A stretch of DNA of 64,000 nt from Canna indica (lineage: Eukaryota > Streptophyta > Magnoliopsida > Zingiberales > Cannaceae). Positions 1 to 10,535 of the stretch are shown here, one piece after another. The DNA lies in NCBI GenBank assembly GCA_034359265.1, contig CP136893.1, forward strand, positions 45,085,501 to 45,149,500. Reading direction: 5' to 3'. Numbering within the stretch: position 1 is the stretch's first letter; the number at the start of each line of letters is the position of its first letter. Under the pieces are notes generated by a model that was not told the DNA's origin, searched no databases, and saw nothing but the letters and a program-made list of their open reading frames with translations. A program made the translations under genes and the position numbers.

Positions 1-404
1 AATCCTTGAATTCCTACTATATTTACCCTATGCAAGGTTCGTGAATGGATTCATTAGTCATTACTTTCATATACAGGATTAGGATTCAAATTAGGATTCC
101 CCAATAGTAGGAGTCCAATCTTGTTGGCTTCTTCCAAGCTGAATGGATTAGTGCCAACTATGAGGAATTTATTGCTACTTAGACATTTTTTAGATTTCCA
201 AGCTGATTTTTTTGTGACAAATTAAGGACAAGTCCAGCAATCAGTTCATGTATTAATTCTTATATCTGCTTTGCATTTGATGATTTAGACATTCCATGGT
301 TAGCTTTCTGAATGCTTGTGTTTGATATCCTTCATGGTATAAAAAAATGATTGTATTAATTCAGTGATGGCTTTAAATAATTGTATTAATATTTTTTTTT
401 ATAG
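1..404 (+). other. AT-rich stretch, probable intron of the CACTA-1 TnpA-like gene
   Basis: No coding signal of its own. It ends in a pyrimidine-rich run followed by ATAG at 401-404, directly before sequence that translates as TnpA exon 3. In two other CACTA elements of this window an intron sits at the same place. Earlier exons would lie to the left of the window. Confidence 0.4.
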
Positions 405-505
405 GCATGATACACCTGGGATCCTGCCATTCAGGTTCAGGTGGAGGATGCTTAGGAAACTTACAATAAAAAGCTTTTCAAGGATATCCTCCACCGTGCG
501 CGGAA

Positions 506-508
506 TGA
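506..508. repeat. Target site duplication (TGA), left copy
   Basis: TGA immediately before CACTACAAG, repeated at 5361-5363 immediately after the right terminus. Removing one copy plus the element rejoins an open TnpA exon, so the boundaries are exact to the base. Confidence 0.85.
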
Positions 509-740
509 CACTACAAGAGATTACTTATTTAGTGGCAATTAATTAGTAGCAATAAAAAAATTACTGTTAAATAATTTAGAGGGATCAAATATTTTATATT
601 ATTTAGCAACTATTATTAAAAAAATCTAAATTTTTTTATAGAATTAATATCAATTTTTAATATAAATCTAAATCAAATTAACTAAATGCCTCTAATTATG
701 ACATTTTAGCAGCAATTTTAGCATCAATTACGTGAAATAA
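509..740 (+). repeat. Left terminal and subterminal region of the Pack-CACTA
   Basis: Begins with CACTACAAGAG and contains repeats of the type TAGTGGCAATTA, TAGTAGCAATAA, TAGCAACTATT and TAGCAGCAATTT. These degenerate (G)GCAATT units probably correspond to transposase-binding sites. The rest is AT-rich without coding signal. Confidence 0.6.
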
Positions 741-967
741 CATAAAGCTTCAACATTAATTTTAATTTAACTTAATCAAATTAATTTTTAATGATTTAGT
801 TAAATTAAAATTACATCCATTACTATGAACCGTCCATCAAAGATTCAAAGGGCATTTCCTTTTTCTATTAGACATTAAAAAATTAAAAAATAAGGAGCAA
901 ATACAAAAATCTTGCATCTTCCCCCACTTCCACTCCCCGTCTTCTCTCCTGCGTCCCCCATTGATCA

Positions 968-1475
968 ATGGCAGCAATGGACACCAAGCTCAAATCGCCG
1001 TGGTCTCGCCTCCTCTCCCTACGTCCGCCCCCTCGAACCCTTCGAATCCCCTCGATCCACCATCTCCCTCCTCTTTCCGTCACTTCGCCCTTCCCCGCCT
1101 GCCCGTACCCTCTGCTCTACATTCCATCCGCCGCTTCTCCGCCAACTCCGTGATGGGTGAACGCATCGTGCAGGAGCTCCTGGCCGAGCTGGAGTGGGAG
1201 AAGCAGCTAGCCCGGGAGGCACGGCGGAAGGATGGCCTCGCCCTCGAGGACGTGGATGAGGAAGAGGGAGTACTTGGGCATCACCCCGCTCATCGAAAGG
1301 CTTGAGAAGAAGCAGGTTGAAGATTTAGAAAATATCGATCAGTACTAGTTACCCACCACTCCAAGAGTGATGACGACGAGAGATTCTCGCTTGCTGAGGT
1401 GAAGAAGCAGTTGGATGAGTTTGAAAAGAAGTGCAAGCGGCACTTAGAGTTGCTCTAGAACTTTACTGAAGCTAG
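968..1475 (+). pseudogene. Captured fragment of a nuclear gene for an organelle-targeted protein (possibly mitochondrial ribosomal protein uS5)
   Basis: The ATG at 968 opens an Arg/Ser/Pro-rich stretch of transit-peptide type. A conserved-looking acidic/basic stretch follows in a shifted frame (MGERIVQELLAELEWEKQL), then, after another shift near 1270, a stretch with ITPLIERLEKKQVEDLEN, a TAG, and DDDERFSLAEVKKQLDEFEK, ending near 1475 after NFTEA with a further TAG. At least two frameshifts and two stops show it is dead. The charged N-terminal extension resembles that of plant mitochondrial uS5 as I remember it; this family call is tentative. No intron is seen in the fragment. The region is GC-richer than its surroundings, as expected for a captured 5' exon. 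Confidence 0.5.
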
Positions 1476-1706
1476 TATGATGCTGGGGCATTCTCCATTT
1501 TTGATATGTTATATATACATTGCTATACTTCCTATCACAAATCTTCTTGGGCTTCAGAAGTCAAGTAGGAATGCACCGTTGATTTCGAATGATTATTTGT
1601 TGCTTAATTAAAAAATCTAATCTTGTTGGGAGATAGCTAGTTGGAGAAAGAACTACATTGAGTGCAATATTGGCACACCATTATACGAGTGTAATATCTT
1701 CTTCTT
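1476..1706. other. Spacer between the two captured gene fragments
   Basis: AT-rich sequence with no recognisable coding similarity. It separates the plus-strand fragment from the 3' end of the minus-strand ATPase fragment. Confidence 0.4.
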
Positions 1707-4010
1707 TTAGATTACTAACAGGCACGTACTGACATCTACAAGAGTAGCTACCCAAAGAAGAGGATGGCTGACGAAAGCTATCGCCGAAATGGCAGCTTTA
1801 ATTGTCACTGAGAAGATGATGTTGATGATGATCTTGCTTCTTGTCTTCCTCGCCAAACTGATGGCTTTGGGAATCATTCGATATCGATCGTTCCACATGA
1901 GGATTATGTAGCTGGTCTCCGTTGCAAAGCCTGATACTCCCATTAAGATCCCCACATCCGCCATGGCCAATGCAGGTGCGTTTTTCATTCCATCTCTGAC
2001 CATTGCTGTAGATCCTTCTCAGTTCTTGAGGTTTCCAATTAACTTTACCTTGTCTTCTGGTAGAAGCTCTGTATGAACTTCTTCTATGGCTTCATCTAGC
2101 TATTGAAAACAGGAAGTAGTTTATGTAATATGCACATATATTACCTGTGTTTGTGCATGCCTTGCTGCTTCTGAGGTATCTCCAGTAAGCATTGCAGTTT
2201 TGATGCTTAAAGATTTCAACTCCTTGATAGCTTCTGCAGCTCCCATTCGGCATGTATCAGAGAGAGCAAATGTTCCAATTGGTGCCATGTCCAAGAACAC
2301 ACTCAAAGGTGACTCCCCTCTTCATTTCCTCCATGTTTGGAACTGAAAGTTTCGATATAAATCCATATAAAATTCCAAAACTAAGTACTGTAAATAATTT
2401 TTCTACTTTAAGTACTAGTGTTGAATATATAATTGAGGGCATATAATTTACCTGTTCCACATGAGGCCCTTCCTGCCAGTCGTTTGTTCCCAATATAAAT
2501 ACTTCTCCCCTTTATTTCTCCATAGATTCCTTCTTCGGGATAGATTTAGAATTCTTTTACTTCCTCTGGTTTTGGTTCAATGGAGAAAGATCGAGCATGC
2601 TCATTTAGTGCTGATGTCATTGTATGGCTTGATTTACTCTTAATGCTTGAAACCCTATAGAGAGCAAAATGTTGAGTCCAATTCCCAAAATGTTGCAGGT
2701 TATATGTCTGTAAACTAGAGTTAGAGAAGAAGCATCTTTTTTTTTTGCAAAAACATATTAAATGATAACTGTAATTTTCATATCACAAGATTAAGTATAA
2801 TATAGATGCAAACAACCATAATTTATTTTTCTTCTCTCCCTCTCTCTCTATATATTCATATTTATCATGGGCATTCTCTTTGAAATATTGAATAATTAGG
2901 ACAATAATTTTGTTCCTCTTGAATAAGAGGAAATTATTGTTAAAACATGAGTATAAATTCTGCCATTTCGTAATAGCTTATGGTTTTTGAATAAGTAGTT
3001 ACCCAGTAAAAAAGAAAAAATCTTACTACCAAAGCACAGATCAAGAATTCAAAACATGGTCTTCTTATTCATATTGTTCTACTTAATTTGCACATAAGCA
3101 TGTTAGTCTTCTACCTGGTTTCTTTAATATAGTGATGTTCTTTTATAATTTGATGTGCGGATCAGGCTTATATAAACTTGGTCGCCCTTAAGGAGCATGT
3201 TAGAATTCAAAAGTGGTCACCTAAAATTAAATTTTAATAGTTATATTGGTTTGATACAGAAGAATGATTGATGATTTTCTTAGTTATTTCCTTGTCTACC
3301 TTCTATCATTCTTCTATCTCATCTTGTATGCACATAGATCAACGGTACGTAATTGCTTGCAAATTCTACTTCTTCTTACTCTTACCAGTAAAGAAGTGAA
3401 TGCAGGTTGACAAGTCTACTCAAGGATTGGAACTCCACAAGAGTGAACTCTTCTCTTGTCATCGTTCCTGTCTTGTCAAATGCCACAACTCTAACTTTGG
3501 CCAAGGCTTCAAGAACATCCCCTCCTTTTATGAGGAGTCCGATCTTGGCTGCCTTCAATAGTTCACAAAAAATTTCAACATGTGTTGACAGAACCACTGA
3601 ACAAGGACATGCACTTAGAAGAAAGACTAGTGCCAATTGGAACCAACTTTTTCTATTGTGGATTTTCATTAGCAAAGGAATGGATGCAACTCCTGTCGCT
3701 GCAATCACTACAGCTGCATAATGGAAGTGTGAAGATGAGGAAGAAATATTTGATGATTCATCATTGGTGTGTTATTTTTCTTGGAATTATTTTAATTGAA
3801 TGGGTTAGAGCAGGTTTGATAAGTTTGTAAATGATTTCAGGTAAAAATGACAACCATCTAATATGAAATATGATTAGATGATCATAGTTCCAAATTGACT
3901 TATTTAGTAAAAAGAAGAGACCTACTGACCAGGTGTGTAGTACTTTGTGCAGGAATCTATCAATCTCTGTGTCCTTTTGGCAAATGCAGAGTTCTCCTAA
4001 AGAGCAGTTG
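1707..4010 (-). pseudogene. Captured fragment of a P1B-type heavy-metal (Zn/Cd) ATPase gene with introns
   Basis: HMA2/3/4-like transporter remnant, read from high to low coordinates. About 4010-3927 encodes KRTQRLIDSCTKYYTP, the end of the actuator-to-membrane linker. 3720-3400 encodes a membrane segment with the metal-site motif ACPC (SACPCSVVLST), then LLIKGGDVLEALAK and the phosphorylation motif DKTGTMT. About 2650-2460 encodes nucleotide-domain sequence ending YIGNKRL. 2306-2144 encodes LKSLSIKTAMLTGD, and 2099-1707 runs through LLPEDKVKLIG to GMKNAPALAMADVG and a last hydrophobic stretch. AG-GT-compatible borders (for example a 45-bp intron at 2144-2100) show a genomic, not cDNA, origin. 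The N-terminal metal-binding domain, the TGE actuator core and the C-terminal tail are absent. VRDGMKNAP replaces the family GDGMNDAP, and frameshifts and stops separate the pieces, so it cannot work. Confidence 0.85.
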
Positions 4011-4048
4011 ATCTGACAGTAATATAACCTGAAAGGCCTCTTAGAAAT

Positions 4049-4064
4049 TATCATCGTTGTCGTC

Positions 4065-4096
<32 letters not shown>

Positions 4097-4102
4097 CATC
4101 AT
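4049..4102. repeat. (ATC)n/(CAT)n microsatellite
   Basis: Mostly uninterrupted CAT units with CGT and CAC variants, inside the Pack-CACTA just beyond the ATPase fragment. It produces spurious poly-Met reading on the minus strand. Confidence 0.9.
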
Positions 4103-4120
4103 GAATTTTTATTCCCTTCA

Positions 4121-4345
4121 ATAACCTGAAAGGCCTCTTATAAATCATTGAAAAAGGTATTGGCTAGAGTTTTTATTCCCTACCATATCGATTAGTTACA
4201 CAATTCAAGGTAGATAAGGCAATTTCTACAAGTGAAATGCTAGCATTACACATCTAAAGTTTTTATTCCCTTTAATATCAGTTACTTACACAACTCAAAC
4301 AGTAAGAGATAAGTAGATAAGGCAATTTCCACAAGTGAAATGCTA
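4121..4345. repeat. Local tandem duplication of about 105 bp
   Basis: The block GTAGATAAGGCAATTTC near 4210 recurs near 4313, together with TTTTTATTCCCT and GAAATGCTAGCA on either side. The phrase AACCTGAAAGGCCTCTTA also occurs at about 4027 and 4123. This is degenerate duplication in non-coding DNA. Confidence 0.7.
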
Positions 4346-5099
4346 GCACTATAATGCATCTAAAGGGGCAAGTGAATGATCACTTATATGCTAGCTTTAT
4401 CTTGTTGACTACCGTAGAAATTATTCACAAAATGACTATAATAAACAAGCACTTAAATGTCATTTAATTTTTGCTTCCAATTCCTCACAGATGTTAAAAG
4501 TGCACTAAACTGTCCTTTAAACACTATGATGCTTTAAAGATATCTTTATATTTTAGGTCAAGTCATTTTCTTTCACTGATTCATTTATAGTTTGTAGGTC
4601 TTCAAAACTTGGTCTAGCGGAATGAGCTAGTTGTTAGAATGTTCGTAAGATGGTAACTGAAACTATAACTGTGCTTTTATTTTAATATAATGTTTAAAGT
4701 TGATTCATGTGTTGATTCTTTTAATGTAATCCGAACTTCGCAGATTTGCAATAAAGGTTCCAGTCGTCCTTGTAGCTTTTATACAATGGCAAGAGATGTA
4801 TCGAAATTTTTTTGAGATCTATCCAGAGATTTTTTTTTCTATTTATAGGTGAAGGGTGTTTTAATCATTTTGTTGGTCTATTGAAACAATAAGGATATGA
4901 AAGATTATAATGGGTGATGATGGGTTAAACTCTCAATTGTGTTTCTTTCAATTTCTCAATTGTAATTCATGTGATAGTTGAAGTTCAAGTATTTCATAAT
5001 ATAATTCTTTGAGTTTTTATTTAATTAATCTTGTGATTTTTTATTTTATTGTAATAGACGTTGTTATGCTATGATTATCAATTTAATGATAATTATAAA
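4346..5099. other. Non-coding interior of the Pack-CACTA
   Basis: AT-rich; I see no ORF with family resemblance, no splice-linked exon series and no terminal repeat. It may be further captured intronic or intergenic DNA. Confidence 0.35.
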
Positions 5100-5360
5100 A
5101 GCCACCAAAGAAGATTAGTTGAATAAGACATTGTAAGATTTAGTAGCAATTGTAATTGCTACAAAAATCGCCATTAAAAATATATACATTTAATGGTGAT
5201 TATTTTTTTCTTTACCAGCAATTGTATAATTGCTTCTAAAGCTTTTAGCGACAATGGATCTAGCGGGAATTCATTAATTGCCGATAAAAGTTTTTGCAGT
5301 ATTTACAATTTCTAGTAAACACCATAACAATCGCCGCTAAAAGATTAAATTGTAGTAGAG
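5100..5360 (-). repeat. Right terminal and subterminal region of the Pack-CACTA
   Basis: Contains degenerate repeats such as GCAATTGTAATTGCTAC, AATCGCCATTAAA, GCAATTGTATAATTGC, AGCGACAATGG and AATCGCCGCTAAAAG, then the terminus TTGTAGTAGAG at 5360. The strand and motif match the left end. Confidence 0.7.
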
Positions 5361-5363
5361 TGA
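5361..5363. repeat. Target site duplication (TGA), right copy
   Basis: Matches 506-508 and directly follows the terminal TGTAGTAGAG. The TnpA exon resumes with GGCGCAGGC. Confidence 0.85.
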
Positions 5364-6347
5364 GGCGCAGGCAAATGTAGGCGGTAATCGGGACACGCCT
5401 ATGGATGCGCTGAAGGGAAATGGGCCCAACTAGATAATGAGCCACGTATGGGATCGACTATGCAACATCTGGGCGTCTGAGGAGTGGCAGGGTGCCTCCC
5501 GAACGGCGCACCGGAATCGGATGATGCTAGTGGAGGGATCCGTGGCCCGACATATCGGTGGGTCCATCCCATTTAGTAGTCACAAGTGTCGCATGGTAAG
5601 TAATTTAATAATCATTTTTATTATTTATTATAGAAAAACTAATTATATTTATTTTGTTGCAGGGGACACGAGACGACAAGGGGACGCTCATTCCGGCTTA
5701 TCCTTTGAGGGTCTTCGAGGAGACACATAGATATAGACATGGTCCTCGCCGGGGTGAGTTCATCAGCGAGAGGCCAGAGACGATCCTGGTAAGTTAATAT
5801 TTAATAAAGTTTATATTTTAAAAAAATTATATTAGTTCAATTATGTAAAATTAATTTAATTAATCAATTTTTAAAGGCCACGTATACTGAGTTGGTGACC
5901 CAGCGGGGAGGTGATCCTGTGTAGCATCAGCTTGATGTTGACGCATGGATGCAGGTGACAAGAGTCGACCACGACCGTGTATATGGCATTGGCACAACGG
6001 CCCACACACGGACGTTGTTGCGGCCACATGGTGCGGGGTCGTCTGCCTTCACCTCTTCCATTGCTGGTCCATCAACTTCACATGCGGGTCAGGATCGATT
6101 TGCAGCCTTAGAGGCTTCGCACGCAGAATTACAGGCTTCTCATGCAGCCTTAGAAGCTTCTCATGCACACCTCACCAGTGAGGTGGCCGCTATGAGGGAG
6201 TACATGGCACGTATTGCTTCATCCATGCCTGGTGCTCCGACCCCTCCGCCTCCCCCGTCATTCGATGCGACGCCAGCTGATGCTGTCCCGACGCAGCCCC
6301 TCTCCTCGCCGCATCCGTCGCCACCACATGATGCGCTTCATTATTGA

Positions 6348-7024
6348 TGTACTTTATTTTCTATTTTGATGTAAACATGTTTTGATACGATGAAAATATT
6401 ACATTTTGATATAAATATGTATAAACATTATAATTTGATGTACGTCTTGAATATTCCCTCGTTGTGGCAGCATTTTGATATAATTTGATATCTTGTATAT
6501 TCTCTCGTTGTGGTATTGCATTTTGATATAATTTGATGTTAAATGTAAACATGCATTTTTTTTTTAAAAAATATTATTATAAATTATTTTTTTTAAAAAA
6601 ATACACATTTGCGACGGCTCTGCGATCGATATACCCGTCGCAAAAGGTATATCGAACTAGTCGCCCAAAGCGATCGCAATTATAATTGCGACCGTTATGC
6701 AATGGCAAACGCGGTCACACCACCGTCGCAGATATAATATTTTGCGATGGACACAACGGTCGCCATGTCGTCGCCTATATAATATCTGCGACGGTCAAAT
6801 AAGGTCATAGATATTACGTGATCACATTCTGCGACCGCAGTATATCGTCGAACTGCGGTCGCATAATGTTCTCAGTTGCGACCGCTGCTTCTGCCGTCGT
6901 AGGTTTTCTGCGACGATGTCTTTTGCTACTGCTTTTTGCGACTGCGTCCGGCCGTTGCAGAAGGTCTTTAGTGACCATTTTGCGACGGTACTGTCCGTCT
7001 CAGATATCCCATTTTTTAGTAGTG
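6348..7024 (-). repeat. 3' untranslated, subterminal and terminal region of CACTA-1
   Basis: 6348-6600 is AT-rich with repeated TTTTGATATAATTTGAT-like units. From about 6605 the motif GCGACGG/CCGTCGC and variants (GCGACCG, TGCGACGGT) recur in both orientations down to the end, the classic array of TnpA sites. The terminus is TTTTTTAGTAGTG, whose complement is CACTACTAAAAAA. Confidence 0.8.
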
Positions 7025-7241
7025 GAGTAAGCATTAGGGCTGAACCACTATAAATAATTGTGTTATCATTATTTTCTTTGTGTAACTCATTGCTTATCTT
7101 GATTACTTGCTTTCGCATTTAGTCATTGAATTATAAATTACCCAAGTAGTTTAAGAAAAGATTAAAATTGGATTTAGGCAAAAAGATTTAGTAAACACAG
7201 TATTCACCCCCCTCCCTCTAGTGTAGGCCATTACACCAACA
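7019..7241 (+). repeat. D1 5' LTR remnant (3' part only)
   Basis: Matches the end of the other family D LTRs: GTAGTGGAGTAAGC, GAACCACTATAAAT, then CTCTAGTGTAGGCC and the terminal CCAACA. Its first six bases are shared with the CACTA-1 terminus. Confidence 0.75.
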
Positions 7242-7242
7242 A

Positions 7243-7256
7243 TTGGTATCAGAGCG
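7243..7256 (+). other. Primer binding site (initiator Met tRNA) of D1
   Basis: TTGGTATCAGAGCG one base after the LTR end, the standard plant LTR-retrotransposon primer site. Confidence 0.85.
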
Positions 7257-7309
7257 GGTCGTGGATTGATATTTCACCATCTCTTCTACACTTTTCATCG
7301 ATCCGAAAA

Positions 7310-8567
7310 ATGGCACTAGAGTCGGTTGTTTCTACACCTCCTAGGTTCGATAACTCAAACTTTGGTATTTGAAAATATAGGATGTACACATATTTAAAGA
7401 CTAAAGGTTTTGGTGTCTTTAACATGTTAAGTTTAGAATTCATTGAACCTAAGGTTGACATGCATGCTTGGAGTGAATTAGATAAGAAAATGTAATTTTA
7501 AGTTTAATGGAGACGCCATAAATTATATACTTTGCACATTACCAATTGGCATCATAGAAAAAGTCATGCATTGCTCTACGGCCTTTGATTTATGGGCCAC
7601 TATAAATGTTTTATATAATTATGGCAAAACCGAAGAGATTGGCACTTTTGATGAAGGTGGTGATGATAATGGTCACTCACCTACTACTAATCTTGGTTTT
7701 GATGCCCATGGTGCTTCTAGTCAAAGGAGCAGTTCTAAGAGCTGAAAACGAAAGGTAATTTGTCATGCTTGCAACGAAAGAGCGCATGTGAAGAAAAATT
7801 GCCCAAGCATGAAGAACAAACCAAGGAAGAGGTCAAGTGCTTCCACCTCCACATCTCACTCATTTGAAGCACCCTCTAGCCATGACTATGAAGCCACATC
7901 CAAAGTTTGCCTCATGGTAGCAAATAATGAGGTATTTTCTCCTTCACCTAGTAAGTACTAGCTCTTTTAGTTCACATGATATGTCATATGATGAGTTAGT
8001 AAGTGAATATAAGAAAGTGTATACCTTGCTAGTTAAAAAGTACAAGGAAAACAAAAAATTAAAGAAAGAAAATTCAGAGCTTAGTTCACATGTGCATGCC
8101 TTAGAATTAGAAAATGAGAAATTAAAGACTAATCCTATTGATTCTTGTCATGATGCATTGAAGTTTAGGAATAATGATCTCAAAAATGAATAATGTGGAT
8201 TTGAAAGTTAAATTAAAGTTTAGTAAAGTTAATACTTCTTCTTTTAATTCTAAAAATCAAAATATCTCATTTAGGAAATCTCAAAAGAAAAATGTTTCCT
8301 TTAAGAATGCTCATGCTCATCATAGTTCACATGTCAAACATTCTAATGATAAATCTCATGTCCATAGCAAAAATGAAAAGAAGTTTAATGGACATTGCTT
8401 TTGTTGTGGTATTTTTGGCCATGCTATTTATGATTGTGCATTCAAGAAAAATCCAAATGTAGCTAGGACACTTTGGATTCTAGGCCAACTAACCCCCAAG
8501 GACCCAAAGCCATTTGGGTACCAAATGTGTTATGCTCTTTTGTAGGGGGAGCTACCACACAAGGATG
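7310..8567 (+). pseudogene. Gag of family D (copia UBN2 type), broken
   Basis: Nucleocapsid-type protein remnant. The ATG at 7310 begins MALESVVSTPPRFDNSNFG, as in the intact copy at 50492-51997. A TGA replaces the Trp codon in FGIWKYR (about 7370), a frame change follows near 7492, and a TGA replaces an Arg codon in SKSRKRK (about 7742). Further shifts occur near 8190. The first zinc knuckle reads CHACNERAHVKKNC, with Ala in place of the usual Gly before His. The second reads CFCCGIFGHAIYDC near 8397. Lys/Asn-rich helices that could form a coiled coil lie between. It ends with the same GGATTQG tail. Confidence 0.8.
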
Positions 8568-10535
8568 AATGAAAAATGAAGTATTGAAGTTGACATTGAA
8601 TTCAAATGAAAAATCTTCGTGAGGTTGCAACTTCAAGTCATCTCAATGCCTTAGTAAGGTTGGCATCAAAAGTACTTTGGTATCACTCCTATCACTCTAA
8701 TGTTTATATTAAAGTTGGAATTTATGATTCATGAATGATTTTGGTTGATTTCCTCGTTCTCGATATATATATTCCTTGAAAAACAATTTTTATTTTTGAT
8801 TTCCGATCTCTTCGGAGACCTATGTAGCCTATAAAGGGCTAATGCGACCTTGCGGTTCTAAATCATAGGTTCACTGTAGCCTTTTGGTTTTCAATCAATA
8901 GGAAGGGTTGGAGATCTAATTTTTCAAATATTTCATATTTTAAGATGTCTTTGATTCATTTCGATATCATGTTGACTCCTTTGAAATGAATCTTTACTAT
9001 CTAGCATAGGTTGAGATTTTTAAATGAAACCTTACATTTAACCTTTGCTATATAGTATGTTAGCTTGCTAGTTGGTATATGATTTTATTATGATACTAAT
9101 GAAGCCTACTTGCATGTTGTATTAAATGGTAAATTTGGAAGGCTAAAGGAAAATGGAAAGAAAGTAAAAAATTTGGAATTTCTCAAGAAATAAGGTATGA
9201 GTTTCATTTTGGCAAAATGCTTGCATAACACATCTATTTTCTTGATTAAATGATTTATCTATGCTCATGAATGACTTTGCATGATAATGGATTGAAATCT
9301 CATGAGTAGATAAAATTTTGATACTCAAGCAATTTCATGTCATCTAGTTTGAATGAAATATGCTCTAGGAAGAAGTTTATCTTAGAGAATTCATTTTAAG
9401 TTGAAACTTAATGAACATATTTGAATTCACTCATGATTTGCTTCGATATGACTAAAATTGAAAAATCATGTGTAAATGGATAAAATGATAACTAGCTCAT
9501 CTTACGATACTTAAAATTGATAAAGTTTGACCTAAGTCAACAATTTGACTTAGAAATCTTATTTTGAGTTCAAATTTCACAAACATGTTTAGATGTACGC
9601 ATGTTAAGTGTTCATGTGTCTATGTTTGAAAAACCATGAGTAAAAGTTAAAATTTGATACTTAGCAATTTCATGATAACATGCTTATTTTTGAATGAAAT
9701 CAAGCTAAGGTGATATTTTGACCAAATGACTTTATTTTCAGTTCAAACTTGACATACATGTTTTACAAGATCATATCATGATAACTAGAAAGATTGAATG
9801 AAAACTGAAAACTTTTGAAAAATAGCTAATATTTATGAAAATGCCACTAGATTTCAGTTATTTTTAAAAAAATGCAAAAAAAATATATTTTTGGATGATT
9901 CTTGAAACTACATGTTCTCTGAAAAATCTAGTTTCTTCAGTAAAAATTTCAAAAAGTTTTAGTTAGAATATGATTTGAAATGGATTTTTGAAATTAGATT
10001 TCAAAACGTTAAAGTATCGTTCTTCCCAAATGTTCACTTTTTCGATACTTTGATTTTTGGTCCAATCTTCAAATGAGACTTCAAGTATGCTTTTTGAATT
10101 CACTTTTGGTATCATTCTAATAATTTAGAGAGAAAAATCATTTCTAAAATGATTTTTGACTCCTTTACCGATACTTGGAAATATAGATACGTGAGTTAGT
10201 ACATGATTCCTAGTTTTGGATTTTGACTCTCGTTTCATGAGATCATGTACTACTTAGTCTCTCATTCGATATGTTGTTTTCGTCCCTTAAGTTAGTTGAC
10301 TTTGTTATCATGAAAATTAGTTTTCAAATCTCAACTTAGACTATAAGTTGACTTTTCTTGTCCTTTTTGATTGATGTCAAAAGGGAGAGAAAAATATAGG
10401 TAAAAAGAGAAGAAAATATAGGAAAATCATGCATATAGATAGGGGGAGTTCCAGTATGTAGATATGCATATTGATAGAGGGAGAAATCCTATGCTTGGTA
10501 TTCTTTGTGCTTTAATATATATTTTTTCTTAAGGA
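8568..10535 (+). other. Non-coding 3' internal region of D1
   Basis: About 2 kb, AT-rich, with no pol-like ORF. It holds loosely repeated phrases (AACTTGACATACATG, TTCAAATTTCACAAACATG, CATGAGTAAA). Near its end are purine runs (GATAGGGGGAG at about 10439, GATAGAGGGAG at about 10475) also found in D2. The same type of region occurs at 49181-50491. Confidence 0.6.

Larger units (their letters stand above)
509..5360. mobile_element. Non-autonomous CACTA transposon carrying host gene fragments (Pack-CACTA)
   Basis: The left end reads CACTACAAGAGATTA and the right end, reverse-complemented, reads CTCTACTACAATTTAATC, one base away from CACTA. Just inside each end lies a related subterminal motif: TTTAGTGGCAATT on the left and TTTTAGCGGCGATT on the right strand. 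TGA at 506-508 and 5361-5363 is the 3-bp target duplication usual for CACTA elements. The 4852 bp contain no TNP1/TNP2-like coding sequence. They contain a plus-strand fragment of an organellar-type gene (968-1475) and a minus-strand fragment of a heavy-metal ATPase with introns (1707-4010). Movement would have needed transposase in trans. Confidence 0.85.
405..6347 (+). pseudogene. TnpA-like transposase gene of CACTA-1, exons 3-5, split by a transposon
   Basis: Plant transposase of the Ptta/En/Spm (Transposase_24) type, thought to bind the element's subterminal repeats. Exon 3 (405-508 plus 5364-5595) is cut by the 509-5360 insertion. When the insertion and one copy of TGA are ignored, the frame runs straight through with the family pattern ending WDRLCNIWASEEWQ and NRM. 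Exon 4 is 5663-5788 and exon 5 is 5877-6347, with GT donors at 5596 and 5789 and AG acceptors before 5663 and 5877. The order matches the open gene of CACTA-2 (22457-23995). Exon 5 carries a heptad-like repeat (LEASHAELQASHA) that is probably a coiled coil, then a Pro-rich tail. Stops: TGA at 408-410 where CACTA-2 has Arg, a TAG at a probable Tyr in the 448-450 area, a TAG before IMSHVWD, and a TAG near 5922. Confidence 0.8.
1..7024 (+). mobile_element. CACTA-1, old En/Spm-type transposon, 3' portion (left end outside the window)
   Basis: A CACTA-superfamily DNA transposon. The visible part holds TnpA-like exons (405-508, 5364-5595, 5663-5788, 5877-6347), then a 3' subterminal region rich in GCGACGG-like motifs, and ends at 7024 in TTTTTTAGTAGTG, the complement of CACTACTAAAAAA. 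The 5' exons and 5' terminus are not seen. It is interrupted by a second CACTA element at 509-5360. In-frame stops in the exons show that it is inactive. The right boundary abuts, and shares GTAGTG with, a family D LTR. Confidence 0.75.

Noticed and set aside
3407..3830. Open frames on the plus strand opposite the ATPase fragment
   Set aside because: They are shadows; the minus strand has CPC, LLIKGG and DKTGT in the right order.
3761..4102. Minus-strand frame starting with a run of Met residues
   Set aside because: Produced by the ATC microsatellite; only the short KRTQRLIDSC piece in another frame is meaningful.
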